From positions 3,100,001 to 3,164,000 of the forward strand of contig NZ_PEJS01000001.1 in assembly GCF_002750975.1 (NCBI RefSeq): a stretch of 64,000 nt of DNA, in the 5' to 3' direction. Below, piece by piece: positions 36,734 to 48,083 of this stretch. The first letter of the stretch is position 1; every line of letters starts with the position of its first letter. The position numbers were made by a program, and so were the translations under genes. This DNA is from Stenotrophomonas indicatrix. Lineage in GTDB: Bacteria; Pseudomonadota; Gammaproteobacteria; Xanthomonadales; Xanthomonadaceae. Under the pieces are notes generated by a model, which saw only the letters and a program-made list of their open reading frames with translations, searched no databases and was not told where the DNA came from.

Positions 36734-38020
36734 TCAGCCGTCCGCCAACGCCTGTTCCAGGTCCGCGCGCAGATCGCCGATGTGCTCGATGCCGATCGAC
36801 AGCCGCACGGTGTCCTCGCTGACCCCGGCCCTGGCCAGTTCGGCCGCATCCAGCTGGCGATGGGTGGTCGAGGCCGGGTGGGTGGCCAGTGACTTGGCAT
36901 CGCCCAGGTTCACCAGCCGGGTGAACAGTTTCAGGGCATCGAGGAAGCGGGCGCCGGCAACGCGCCCGCCCGGCAGTCCGAAGGTCAGCACACCGGAGCC
37001 ATGGCCGCCCAGATAACGCTGCGCCGCCGCGTGTTCGGGGTCGTCGGCCAGCCCGGCATAACGCACCCACGCCACCTTCGGATGCGCGCGCAGGTACTGC
37101 GCCACAGCCAGCGCATTGGCGTTGATCCGCTCCATGCGCAGCGCCAGGGTCTCGATGCCCTGCAGGATCAGGAAGGCGTTGAACGGTGACAACGCTGCGC
37201 CGGTATTGCGCAACGGCACTACCCGCGCACGGCCGATGTAGGCCGCCGCGCCGAGCGTTTCGGTATAGACCACGCCGTGATAGCTCGGATCGGGCTGGTT
37301 CAAGCGGGCGAAGCGTTGCGGCTGTGCCGTCCAGTCGAAGCGGCCGGAATCGACGATCGCCCCGCCCAGGCTGGTGCCGTGGCCACCGAGGTACTTGGTG
37401 AGCGAGTGCACCACGATGTCGGCGCCATGTTCGAACGGGCGCAGCAGGAATGGCGTGGCCACCGTGTTGTCGACGATCAACGGCACGCCGGCCGCATGCG
37501 CGACCTCGGCGATGGCGGCGATGTCGGTGACGTTGCCGCGCGGGTTGCCGATCGATTCGACGAACACCGCCTTGGTGCGTTCATCGATCAGCGCGGCGAA
37601 CGCGGACGGATCTGCCGGATCTGCGAAACGCGCCTGGATGCCGTACTGCGGCAGCGTGTGCGCCAGCAGGTTGAGGCTGCCGCCATACAGCGCACTGGCA
37701 GCGACGATGTTGTCGCCGGCCTCGGCAATGGTCTGGATCGCGTAGGTGATCGCGGCCTGCCCGGAAGCCAGTGCCAACGCGCCGATGCCCCCTTCCAGCG
37801 CCGCAACGCGCTGCTCCAGCACATCGGTGGTGGGGTTCATGATGCGCGTATAGATGTTGCCCGGCACCTTCAGGTCGAACAGATCCGCCCCGTGCTGGGT
37901 GTCATCGAATGCGTAGGCCACGGTCTGGTAGATCGGCACCGCCACCGCGCGGGTGGTCGGCTCGGGGCGGTAGCCGCCGTGCACGGCCAGGGTTTCCAGT
38001 TGCCACTGTGGATCGCTCAT
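36734..38020 (-). CDS. metY: O-acetylhomoserine sulfhydrylase (Cys/Met metabolism PLP enzyme)
   Basis: 428 residues from the ATG at 38020 (MSDPQWQLETLAVHGGYRP). PLP-dependent trans-sulfuration family: PLP lysine in VHSLTKYLGGHG, VPIYQTVAYAFDD at the N-terminus, and PASTTHRQL in the C-terminal domain. The length over 420 and SYHGVVY insert fit O-acetylhomoserine sulfhydrylase rather than cystathionine synthase or lyase. It makes homocysteine from O-acetylhomoserine and sulfide. Single gene, divergent from the response regulator. The O-succinyl-using variant cannot be excluded. Confidence 0.88.
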   Translation of the reverse strand: MSDPQWQLETLAVHGGYRPEPTTRAVAVPIYQTVAYAFDDTQHGADLFDLKVPGNIYTRIMNPTTDVLEQRVAALEGGIGALALASGQAAITYAIQTIAEAGDNIVAASALYGGSLNLLAHTLPQYGIQARFADPADPSAFAALIDERTKAVFVESIGNPRGNVTDIAAIAEVAHAAGVPLIVDNTVATPFLLRPFEHGADIVVHSLTKYLGGHGTSLGGAIVDSGRFDWTAQPQRFARLNQPDPSYHGVVYTETLGAAAYIGRARVVPLRNTGAALSPFNAFLILQGIETLALRMERINANALAVAQYLRAHPKVAWVRYAGLADDPEHAAAQRYLGGHGSGVLTFGLPGGRVAGARFLDALKLFTRLVNLGDAKSLATHPASTTHRQLDAAELARAGVSEDTVRLSIGIEHIGDLRADLEQALADG

Positions 38021-38200
38021 TGCGCCAGGCTCCATCCGGGGAAACGCCCACCATAGGCCAGCCATCGACCGCCATTGAGAGCCCCTGGCGATGACGCCAG
38101 TACCGGCGGTTATCAGGTTGCCCGGGATTCAGGCAGTCGTCATGGGCCATTGCTAGGCTTCGCCGCCGGGCCCTTTGCCCCGGACAAGGACGCCCTACCC

Positions 38201-38935
38201 ATGCAGCCCTCCCCGTGGACTCCCGCCGCCGGCAACCCGACCCAGGTGCTGCTGGTCGAGGACGACCGCCGCCTGGCCGAGCTGGTCAGCGACTACCTGA
38301 GCGAACATGGATTTGCCGTGCAGCACGTGCCGCGTGGCGACCTGGCCAGCGCGGCCTGCCGCCAGCACGCGCCGGAACTGGTGGTGCTGGACCTGATGCT
38401 GCCTGGCCTCGGTGGCATCGATGTGTGCCGGCAGATCCGCAGTTTTTCCGACGTGCCGATCCTGATGCTGACGGCGTGCGAGGACGATATCGAACAGGTG
38501 CTGGGCCTGGAGTCCGGCGCCGATGACTATGTGCACAAGCCGATCGAGCCGCGCCTGCTGCTGGCGCGCCTGCGTGCGCTGCTGCGCCGTCGCCATGGCA
38601 GCGGCCCTGTCGGCGTGCCGTGCAGACTGATGCATGGCGAACTGCTGATCGATCGCGTGCAGCGCGAGGTCCACCTGCATGGGCAGCCCGTAGAGCTGGG
38701 CACCACCGAATTCGAGATCCTCTGGCTGCTGGCCAGCCAGCCTGGGCAGATCCTGTCGCGCGACCAGATCCTGCAGGCGGCGCGCGGCATCGGTTTCGAT
38801 GGCCTGGACCGCAGCGTGGATGTCTGCATCGGCAAGCTGCGCCGCAAGCTGGGCGATGACGCGCGCGAACCGCGCCGGATCAAGACCGTGTGGGGCCGCG
38901 GTTACCAGTTCAATCCCTCGGCCTGGTCGGCGTGA
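38201..38935 (+). CDS. OmpR-family response regulator, RstA-like
   Basis: 244 residues from the ATG at 38201, preceded by AAGGA. Receiver domain with acidic pocket VEDD at 19-22, phosphoacceptor Asp64 in VVLDLMLPG and DDYVHKP with the conserved Lys. C-terminal winged helix from about 145 with GTTEFEILWLLASQPGQILSR-type recognition region and RGYQFNPSAW end. The following sensor gene overlaps it. The pair resembles RstA/RstB; regulated genes may include the MipA-type porin downstream. Confidence 0.88.
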   Translation: MQPSPWTPAAGNPTQVLLVEDDRRLAELVSDYLSEHGFAVQHVPRGDLASAACRQHAPELVVLDLMLPGLGGIDVCRQIRSFSDVPILMLTACEDDIEQVLGLESGADDYVHKPIEPRLLLARLRALLRRRHGSGPVGVPCRLMHGELLIDRVQREVHLHGQPVELGTTEFEILWLLASQPGQILSRDQILQAARGIGFDGLDRSVDVCIGKLRRKLGDDAREPRRIKTVWGRGYQFNPSAWSA

Positions 38936-40221
38936 AGCGCCTGTTCCTGTGGTTGTGGTTCGTCACGGGCGGCTGCCTGCTGGTGTCGGTGTTCAGCCTC
39001 AACCACCTGCTGGACCGCATCTACACGCCCCTGCAGGAACGAGTCTTCGTCGAACAGGTGCGCGGACAGGTGTATGCGCTGCGCAGCGGACTGGCCGGCC
39101 TGGACCGCCAGCAGCAACAGCAGCGCCTGCTGCAGTGGCAGCCGCATTACGGCATTGCGCTGTCACTGCTGGATGCACCGCCCGTGCTCGATGACGAAGA
39201 GCGCAGTGCCCTGCGCGGGGACGGCTTCATCGTCCGTGAGCGCTACCAGCAGGTGCTGCTGCCTATCGAGGGGACTGACGGACCCTGGCTGCAGCTGCGC
39301 CTTCCCGGCGAGGTGCAGATGACCCTGTACATGACCGCCGCCGCCTACCTGTGCATCCTGCTGCTGGTCGGCGCCTGCCTGTATGCCTGGGTACGCCTGC
39401 TGTGGCGCGACCTGGAAGCGCTGCGGGGTCATGCCGATCGCATCGGTGCCGGCGACCTGCAGGCGCGTGCGCAGGTATCGCCACGTTCGCAGATCCGGGT
39501 CATCGTCGAGCATTCCAACCGCATGGCCGCGCGCGTGGCCGAACTGGTGCAACGGCAGCGCGATCTTACCCATGCCATTTCCCACGAGCTGCGCACGCCG
39601 ATCGCACGCCTGGCCTTCGGCCTGGATCTGATGCAGGACAGCAACGACCCGGCGCGGCGGGCACACCTCGCTGCCGGCCTGCATGGTGATCTGGCCGAGC
39701 TCAACCGGTTGGTCAGCGAACTGCTGGCCTATGAGCGGCTGGAGCATCCCAACGACGCCGAGCCCATGCAGCGGATCGAGGCGAACGACTGGCTGCAGGC
39801 CTGCATGGAAGATGCACGGCGCGATGCCGAGCGCGCGGGCCTGGTGCTGCAGGTCTGGCCCAGCGCGCTGCCACGCGTGGATGCCGAGCCACGCCTGCTG
39901 CAGCTGGCCCTGAGCAACCTGGTCGGCAACGCGATGCGCTATGCACGCACCCGTGTGGAGGTGTCACTGGTCAGCGTGGCCGGCAAGGCCTGCCTGCGCG
40001 TGGATGACGATGGCCCCGGCATTGCCGAAGGCGATCGCGAGAAGGTGTTGCGCCCGTTCACCCGCCTGGATGACAGCCGCAGCCGCGACACCGGCGGCTT
40101 TGGTCTTGGCCTGGCCATCGCCGGGCGCATCGCGGTTCGTCACCACGGCGAGCTGCGCGTGGGACGCGCGACCCTGGGCGGTGCACGCCTGGAAATGCAC
40201 TGGCCACTGGCTGCCAGCTGA
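38932..40221 (+). CDS. Sensor histidine kinase, RstB-like
   Basis: 429 residues starting at a GTG that overlaps the regulator's stop (GTGA). Membrane helices at about 5-24 and 132-154 enclose a periplasmic domain of about 105 residues. HAMP follows, then the dimerisation helix with His218 in ISHELRTPIARL and the ATPase domain with N-box NLVGNAMRY, G1 DDDGPGIA and G2 GGFGLGLAI. Sequence between HAMP and end resembles RstB. The stimulus is unknown; in enterics it is acidic pH or Mg2+ via PhoP. Confidence 0.88.
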   Translation: MKRLFLWLWFVTGGCLLVSVFSLNHLLDRIYTPLQERVFVEQVRGQVYALRSGLAGLDRQQQQQRLLQWQPHYGIALSLLDAPPVLDDEERSALRGDGFIVRERYQQVLLPIEGTDGPWLQLRLPGEVQMTLYMTAAAYLCILLLVGACLYAWVRLLWRDLEALRGHADRIGAGDLQARAQVSPRSQIRVIVEHSNRMAARVAELVQRQRDLTHAISHELRTPIARLAFGLDLMQDSNDPARRAHLAAGLHGDLAELNRLVSELLAYERLEHPNDAEPMQRIEANDWLQACMEDARRDAERAGLVLQVWPSALPRVDAEPRLLQLALSNLVGNAMRYARTRVEVSLVSVAGKACLRVDDDGPGIAEGDREKVLRPFTRLDDSRSRDTGGFGLGLAIAGRIAVRHHGELRVGRATLGGARLEMHWPLAAS

Positions 40222-40238
40222 ACGCCACGGGCCGCGCT

Positions 40239-40252
40239 TACAGTTGCTTACA
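40239..40252 (+). promoter_or_regulatory. RstA-box-like site upstream of the mipA-like gene
   Basis: TACAGTTGCTTACA matches the enteric RstA box TACATNTNGTTACA except at two positions. It lies 111 bases before the porin start, directly after the sensor gene. Function is inferred. Confidence 0.4.
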
Positions 40253-40362
40253 ACTCCCGCACAACTGCGGACGGATTGGTCGGTGGCATCCCGCCACGCT
40301 GTCGACCCAGCAGCACGCGCCGGATGCGCGCACTGCATTTCCTCCCACTGTAGAGAGTTGCC

Positions 40363-41163
40363 ATGTCCCACCGTCGCCGTTTCCCCACCCTGCTCGGCCT
40401 GGCCCTGCTGCCCTTGTTCGCAACGTCCACAGCGCATACCAAGGAGGATCAATGGACCTTCGAGCTGGCCGCCGGTGGCGGCGTTGCCCCGCGCTATAGC
40501 GGCAGCGAGGAATTCCAGGCCGCACCGACGCTGTCGTTCGACGTGACTTCGCCGGGCGGCTGGTTTCTGGGTACCAGCGGTGCGGGTTGGGGCACGGCGA
40601 TCGGCGAACACACCCGCGTGCGTGCCTACGTCGGCGGCAGCGGCAGCCGACGCGAGAAGAACTCGATCCTCGGCGGCTCGGACTTCCTGCGTGGCATGGG
40701 CGATATCGATACCCGGCCCCTGGTCGGCCTGGCGGCTGGCTATACGCTGGGTGAGGCGGTGTTGAGTGGTTCCTGGCAGTACACGCTGAAAGACGATGAC
40801 AAGGGCGACAACGGCCTTGCCACCCAGCAGATCCACCTGAACCTGGAGATGCCGCTGTTCGATCTGGCCGGTGGCGTGGTCAGCGGCAGCGTCTCCACCG
40901 ACTACGGCAACCGCGGCTATATGCAGACCTGGTACGGCGTCAGCCCCGACCAGGCCGCACGTACCGGTTTCGCCCAGCACAAGCCCAAGGCCGGCCTGGT
41001 CAGCGCCGGGCTGGGCATGAAATGGAGCCATCGCGCTGGTCGCAATGGCAACTGGTACATCGCCGTGGAAGGCACCCGCCTGCTCGGCGACGCCGCCGAC
41101 AGCCCTATCGTGCAGAAGGCCAACCAGTTCGGGTTGATGACCGGGTATACGCACCGGTTCTGA
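40363..41163 (+). CDS. MipA/OmpV family outer membrane protein
   Basis: 266 residues with a signal peptide (1-25, ending ATSTAHT). The mature part has alternating polar and aromatic residues of a beta-barrel, with the family's AAGGGVAPRYSGSEEF start and GLMTGYTHRF end. MipA/OmpV proteins are outer membrane channels or scaffolds linked to murein enzymes. It is 141 bases after the sensor kinase and may be a target of that system. Confidence 0.9.
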   Translation: MSHRRRFPTLLGLALLPLFATSTAHTKEDQWTFELAAGGGVAPRYSGSEEFQAAPTLSFDVTSPGGWFLGTSGAGWGTAIGEHTRVRAYVGGSGSRREKNSILGGSDFLRGMGDIDTRPLVGLAAGYTLGEAVLSGSWQYTLKDDDKGDNGLATQQIHLNLEMPLFDLAGGVVSGSVSTDYGNRGYMQTWYGVSPDQAARTGFAQHKPKAGLVSAGLGMKWSHRAGRNGNWYIAVEGTRLLGDAADSPIVQKANQFGLMTGYTHRF

Positions 41164-41247
41164 GCATGGCCGGCGAGCGCCGGACACCGACGTTCGCGCT
41201 GGCAAAGAGACGGGGCGCTGCGATCATGCAGCGCCCCGTGGCACGCA

Positions 41248-43833
<2,586 letters not shown>

Positions 43834-43883
43834 TGCGAAACCTCATCGGTCATCTTGGCCGGCCCGCGCCGGCGATGCTGGAA

Positions 43884-43911
43884 AGATGCGGTTGCCCCAC
43901 CCCGTTTCAAG
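43884..43911 (-). promoter_or_regulatory. Sigma-32 type promoter of clpB
   Basis: On the minus strand CTTGAAA (43911-43905) and CCGCATCT (43891-43884) are separated by 13 bases, seven of eight matches to the sigma-32 -10 element CCCCATNT, ending 50 bases before the clpB start. Confidence 0.75.
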
Positions 43912-44013
43912 GGTGGCTGCGACTGCATTCGAAGGCCAGTCAGCCTGTGGCCAGCATGCCGGAAGCGGTGTTGTCGGCGCGTTGATCCGGATCAGATCCG
44001 CACGCTGGAGGCC

Positions 44014-44829
44014 TCAATGGGTGATCGCGGCCCGGATCGCCCGCAGCTGCTGCTTGACCGCCCGCGCCTGCGCCACGTCCATGCGCAGCAAGGCCTTCTG
44101 CCCGATCGAGCGCGACTGCAGGGTGGCATCGGCGAAGCGGTAGCGGCCGCGCTCATCGCGCTGCAGCAGTGGCGCCTGGGCCAGCTCCGGGGTGTCCAGC
44201 AGGTGGTCGATCACCGTTACCAGGCGATCATTGAAATACCCGTCAGGACGGCCCAGATCGACATACGCCTGCTGGATCAACGGATAGAAGCGCTTGTACG
44301 CGTGGGTCGCCGCCGCCGGGTCGAGCGCAGTGAAGGCCTGCACATAGGGCGCATAGCGCGCTGCATTGGCCGCGGCGATGCGTTCGCCGCCCTCGCCCGG
44401 CTCCACCTGCAGGCTGCCCGGTAGCGGCCGGAAGGCCAGCGCGGTAGGCGGCACACTGGCCTTGTCCAGGTTGTCGACCTGGGTGACCAGGCGCTGGATC
44501 AGGTGATCGCGCAACAGCGCAGTCAACGCGCCCTCGCCCTTGAACAGTCCGCTCAATGTGCTCCAGGCGGCGGCATCGCTGTCGGCCAGGTTCGGCAACG
44601 CAGGATCGGCGGCGGCCTCGGAATCCAGCGGATGCTTGATCGGAGAGGGTGCGGGTTCCTGCGTAGCAGCGGGCTTCGGTGCGGCGACGGCCGAGGTCGG
44701 CGCGGATTGCTCCGGCACCGCTACGCCATCTGCCAGGTGCTGCAACTGGTCGCGGAACAACCACGTGCCCGCGCCGCCCACCACCACCACGCCCAGAACC
44801 CAGGGCCAGACCGCTTTTCCACTCTGCAT
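44014..44829 (-). CDS. DUF3014 domain protein
   Basis: 271 residues: one N-terminal membrane anchor ([18 protein letters not shown]), a Pro/Ala-rich linker to about residue 70 and a DUF3014 domain ([35 protein letters not shown]... [11 protein letters not shown]... [13 protein letters not shown]). The domain should face the periplasm. No function is known for the family. It is transcribed on the minus strand, downstream of nothing obvious. Confidence 0.85.
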   Translation of the reverse strand: MQSGKAVWPWVLGVVVVGGAGTWLFRDQLQHLADGVAVPEQSAPTSAVAAPKPAATQEPAPSPIKHPLDSEAAADPALPNLADSDAAAWSTLSGLFKGEGALTALLRDHLIQRLVTQVDNLDKASVPPTALAFRPLPGSLQVEPGEGGERIAAANAARYAPYVQAFTALDPAAATHAYKRFYPLIQQAYVDLGRPDGYFNDRLVTVIDHLLDTPELAQAPLLQRDERGRYRFADATLQSRSIGQKALLRMDVAQARAVKQQLRAIRAAITH

Positions 44830-44978
44830 GATGCAGAACCTCGCTTTTCACCTGCATGGACAAGGTGTGACTGCCCTGATTCGGCGGGGTTCCCCAGCCA
44901 TTCCGCTGCCGTTGTGGTTCACGCCTGCTTTGCGCGGTACGCGCGACCCTGCTGTTCCTGTTGGGTGGAGAAGCCTTC

Positions 44979-45689
44979 ATGCAGTACGCGTTGTACTACT
45001 GGACCGGCATCCAGGGCCGTGGCGAGTTCGTGCGGCTGGCGCTGGAAGATGCCGGCGCCGATTACGTGGACATGGCGCGTGTGCACGGCGACGCCGTGAT
45101 GCAGCCGTTCCTCGATGGCCACAGCGAAGGTGCGCAGCCTTTCGCGCCACCGTTCCTGAAGGCGGGGCGACAGGTCATCGCGCAGGTCGCGGCCATTCTC
45201 GATTTCCTCGGCCCGACGCTGGATCTGGTTCCGCAGGCCGCCTCGCGGCGCATGCAGGCGCTGCAGTTGCAGCTGACCATCGCCGATCTGGTGGCCGAAG
45301 TGCACGACACCCACCATCCGATCGCCGCGTCGAAGTACTACGAAGACCAGAAGACCGAGGCCAGGGCGCGCGCGGCAGCGATGCGCGATGAGCGCCTGCC
45401 GAAATTCCTTGGCTACTTCGAGCAGGTGCTGAAGGCCAATGGCGGTCGCCACCCGCTGCGCGAACACTCCTACGTGGACCTGTCGCTGTTCCAGTTGCTG
45501 AGCGGGCTGGACTATATGTTCCCACGCCGCATGCAGGCGCTGTGGCCGACGTTGCCACTGCTGCGCGCGCTGAAGGATCGGGTGGAACAACGGCCAGGCA
45601 TCGCCGCCTATCTCGCTTCGGAACGGCGGCTTGCCTTCAACACCAACGGCATCTTCCGGCATTACCCGGAACTGGATGGCGAGAAGTAG
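44979..45689 (+). CDS. Glutathione S-transferase
   Basis: 236 residues from the ATG at 44979, with GGAGAAG before it. The thioredoxin-like N-terminal domain begins MQYALYYWTGIQGRGEFVRL and has the cis-Pro region PPFLK; the helical C-terminal domain contains the N-capping SYVDLSLFQLL. It resembles sigma-like or class-unknown bacterial GSTs with a Tyr near residue 6 or 7. Its stop codon TAG is the TAG of a SMAG head, so the last residues may have changed through repeat insertion. Confidence 0.85.
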   Translation: MQYALYYWTGIQGRGEFVRLALEDAGADYVDMARVHGDAVMQPFLDGHSEGAQPFAPPFLKAGRQVIAQVAAILDFLGPTLDLVPQAASRRMQALQLQLTIADLVAEVHDTHHPIAASKYYEDQKTEARARAAAMRDERLPKFLGYFEQVLKANGGRHPLREHSYVDLSLFQLLSGLDYMFPRRMQALWPTLPLLRALKDRVEQRPGIAAYLASERRLAFNTNGIFRHYPELDGEK

Positions 45690-45746
45690 CGCCGGGCCAT
45701 GCCCGGCGGCAGCGCAACCCAACGCCGGGCATGGCCCGGCGCTACC
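45686..45746. repeat. Inverted pair of SMAG palindromes
   Basis: Forward unit 45686-45708 begins with the GTAG that holds the GST stop codon; the reverse unit is 45722-45746. They end just before the convergent permease gene stop. Confidence 0.9.
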
Positions 45747-45748
45747 GG

Positions 45749-47356
45749 TCAATGGGCGTTTTCAGCCAGCGGCTTCACCGCCTGCTTCTGCAGCGACAGC
45801 AGCCCCAGCAGGATGGCCAGCGCCACATAGGCACCGGCGAACTGCCAGCTGATGACGCGGGCCAGGCCCTGCAGATCCCACGGCAGGTAGATGCCGCCGC
45901 GCGGATCCACCGAATGGATCAGGCCGAACAGGGTGAGCGCCGCCGCCACCAGCAGGAAGCCGCAGGCGCGGCGCAGACGGCCATCGACCATCGCTGCGAC
46001 GGTGGCGATCCACAGCATCGAAGTGATGATGAAGCCGTTGCCCAGCGCGAAGATCACCGCCAGCTCCGGCAGGCCGTGGCCATCGACGTGGGTCAGCAGC
46101 GCGCCCATCTGCTCGGCCGGAATCCAGCCCGGCGCCTTGATCGCCAGCAGGTAGGCCGCCGACGGCAGGAAGCCCAGCACCATCGCACCGGCATGCTGGC
46201 GCGGGGTGGCCTGGAAGGCCTGGGTGGTGATGTCGATCGACACGTACACGATGATCGGCGCCAGTACCGCCAGCGGCAGCCACTGGACCAGCCCGGAAAT
46301 GATGCCGAGCATGCCGCCGATGCCGACGAACAGGCCGGTCAGCAGCGTGTAGCCGCTGCGCGCGCCCATGTGCTTGTAGGCCGGCTGGCCGATGTACGGG
46401 GTGGTCTGCGCAACGCCACCGCAGACGCCGGCGACCAGCGTGGCCACCGCCTCCACCAGCAGGATGTCGCGGGTGCGGTAGTCATCGCCGGCCGCGCGCG
46501 CGCTTTCGGATACGTTGATGCCACCGACCACCATCAGCAGGCCGAACGGCAACAGCAGCGGCAGGTAGGTCATCGCGGTCGGCAGGCCCTCGATGAAGCC
46601 CAGCGTCGGCAGCGGCAGCACCACCTGCGGCGGCACCCAGGCCGGAATCTGGAAGCCGGGCACACCCAGGCCGGCCAGGCCGAGCCCGTAATACAGCACG
46701 GTACCGAACACGAAGGCCAGCAGCACACCGGGGCCGCGCAGCGGCAGCTTGCCCTTGGCGATCAGCACGTACAGCAGCAGGCCCAGCGTGGTGAAGCCCA
46801 CCAGCGGCGAGCGCAGGGTTTCCAGCAACGGCAGCAGGCCCATCAGCACCAGTGCGATGCCTGCGATGGAACCCAGCAGCGCAGCGCGCGGCAGCGCGCG
46901 GGTCACCGCTTCACCGAAGAAGGACAGGATCAGCTTGAGCACGCCCATGATGACCAGCGAGGCCATGCCCAGCTGCCAGGTGGCGATGGCGGCGGCATGC
47001 GGGTCCAGGCCCTGCTGCTTGAAGGCCAGGAAGGCCGGGCCCAGCACCAGCAGCGCCATGCCGATGCTGGTCGGTGCATCCAGGCCCAGCGGCATGGCGG
47101 TGACGTCGTCGCGCCCGGTACGCGCGGCCAGGCGCCGTGCCATCAGGGTGTACAGCAGGTTGCCGACCAGCACGCCCAGGGCGGTGCCGGGGAACATGCG
47201 GCCGAAGACCACGTCGGCGGGGAACTGGAACATCCCGACCAGCGCCATGGCGATGAAACCGAGGATGGAGAGGTTGTCGACGACCAGGCCGAAGAAGCCA
47301 TTGAAGTCGCCAGCGACGAACCAGCGGCGCGGCGCGGTGGAAGCGGGAGCGGACAT
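45749..47356 (-). CDS. NCS2-family nucleobase permease
   Basis: 535 residues from the ATG at 47356 (MSAPASTAPRRWFVAGDFNG). About 12 to 14 hydrophobic segments with the xanthine/uracil permease layout: VVDNLSILGF at the start, GIALVLMGLLPLLETL, VVGGINVSESARAAGDDY and GGVAQTTPYIGQPAYKHMGARSGYT in the middle. Those last segments resemble the AzgA/adenine-type subgroup. It imports a purine or pyrimidine base with protons; the exact substrate cannot be told. Confidence 0.85.
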   Translation of the reverse strand: MSAPASTAPRRWFVAGDFNGFFGLVVDNLSILGFIAMALVGMFQFPADVVFGRMFPGTALGVLVGNLLYTLMARRLAARTGRDDVTAMPLGLDAPTSIGMALLVLGPAFLAFKQQGLDPHAAAIATWQLGMASLVIMGVLKLILSFFGEAVTRALPRAALLGSIAGIALVLMGLLPLLETLRSPLVGFTTLGLLLYVLIAKGKLPLRGPGVLLAFVFGTVLYYGLGLAGLGVPGFQIPAWVPPQVVLPLPTLGFIEGLPTAMTYLPLLLPFGLLMVVGGINVSESARAAGDDYRTRDILLVEAVATLVAGVCGGVAQTTPYIGQPAYKHMGARSGYTLLTGLFVGIGGMLGIISGLVQWLPLAVLAPIIVYVSIDITTQAFQATPRQHAGAMVLGFLPSAAYLLAIKAPGWIPAEQMGALLTHVDGHGLPELAVIFALGNGFIITSMLWIATVAAMVDGRLRRACGFLLVAAALTLFGLIHSVDPRGGIYLPWDLQGLARVISWQFAGAYVALAILLGLLSLQKQAVKPLAENAH

Positions 47357-47490
47357 GGAAGGGGCGGTGGGGGTGGGGACCGCCGATGGTAGGCCCAGCG
47401 GGGCCGGCGCGCCAATTCCCGAGTGGAATGATGGGTTCCAGCCAACGGCGGAGCCCCTCGTGGTTGGTCGCTGAAAGCAGCCTATCGGAG

Positions 47491-47600
47491 TGGGTCGTGC
47501 GGGGTGGGCTGCGCAGGACACGCCGTAAACCCGTCCATGGGGGCTCGATGGCGCCATCCATGGCGCCAACGGTCCTGCGCAGCCCACCCCGCCCGGCCAC
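47491..47600. repeat. Composite repeat element, copy D (variant stems)
   Basis: Perfect 21-bp arms 47499-47519 and 47572-47592 surround a 52-base core, as in copy A. The arm sequence (GCGGGGTGGGCTGCGCAGGAC) differs from the others in its inner half but stays fully paired. Core hairpins are CCCGTCCATGGG (47530-47541) and TGGCGCCATCCATGGCGCCA (47549-47568), with the CATCCATG loop conserved and the stem changed on both sides. Confidence 0.9.
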
Positions 47601-47699
47601 GGACAGTTTCCTGCGGGCGCCAGCCACGGAAGAGAATCAAAAGATCAAAAGCAGAAGCCGGTCGCTGCGCTCTCAGGCGCCGGATCGCAGGCATCTGCG

Positions 47700-48070
47700 T
47701 GGTTGCCGGCCAGCGGCCGGCACTACCGACAGACATCCACGCATGGCGTGGATCTACTGTGTCGACCAAGGTCCCACTAGCAACAGGCCATGCCATTCCA
47801 ACAGATCGCGGAAATCTGTCGAAGGCGGCGTGGGTCCGGTTGCGGGGGTGTCCGCGGCATGGATGCCGCGGCCAAGCCCCCAAGGGTGAGGGCGCTTTGC
47901 TTGCGAAGCACTGCTTCGCAAGCGCCAGAACGCACAGCCGCCAGCGGCTGGGCCGGTCTGGGGGTTTACGGCGTCCCCCGCAACCGGACCCACCCCGCCA
48001 TCCCACCGATACCCCGCTTTTGACGTTGACGTTGACGTTGATTCGGCGGGTGCAGGGCGCAGCCCTGCAT
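47700..48070. repeat. Composite repeat element, copy C (reverse orientation, enlarged core)
   Basis: Reverse-oriented copy with arms 47824-47848 and 47975-47999 (24 of 25 pairs). Reading the minus strand, it carries the three-fold AACGTC run (48039-48022), the same core opening ACGCCGTAAACCC, an enlarged first hairpin region that includes a perfect 11-bp hairpin (47900-47922), the unchanged CCGCGGCATCCATGCCGCGG hairpin, the trailer TTCGACAGAT and GTAGATCCACGCCATGCGTG. The GTCGAC unit has lost a few bases. Confidence 0.88.
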
Positions 48071-48083
48071 CAGACGCCAACCC

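Larger units (their letters stand above)
47357..48083. other. Intergenic region built almost wholly of repeats
   Basis: 727 bases between the permease start and the poxB stop. It contains the composite repeat copies D and C, SMAG units at 47702-47727 and 47734-47759, and short unique joints with a few ORFs of low quality. No gene is seen. The promoter of the permease gene should lie in the first 120 bases. Confidence 0.7.

Noticed and set aside
38021..38200. Leader of the metY-like gene considered for a SAM-type riboswitch
   Set aside because: The 180-base divergent spacer shows no convincing multi-helix structure or known conserved core.
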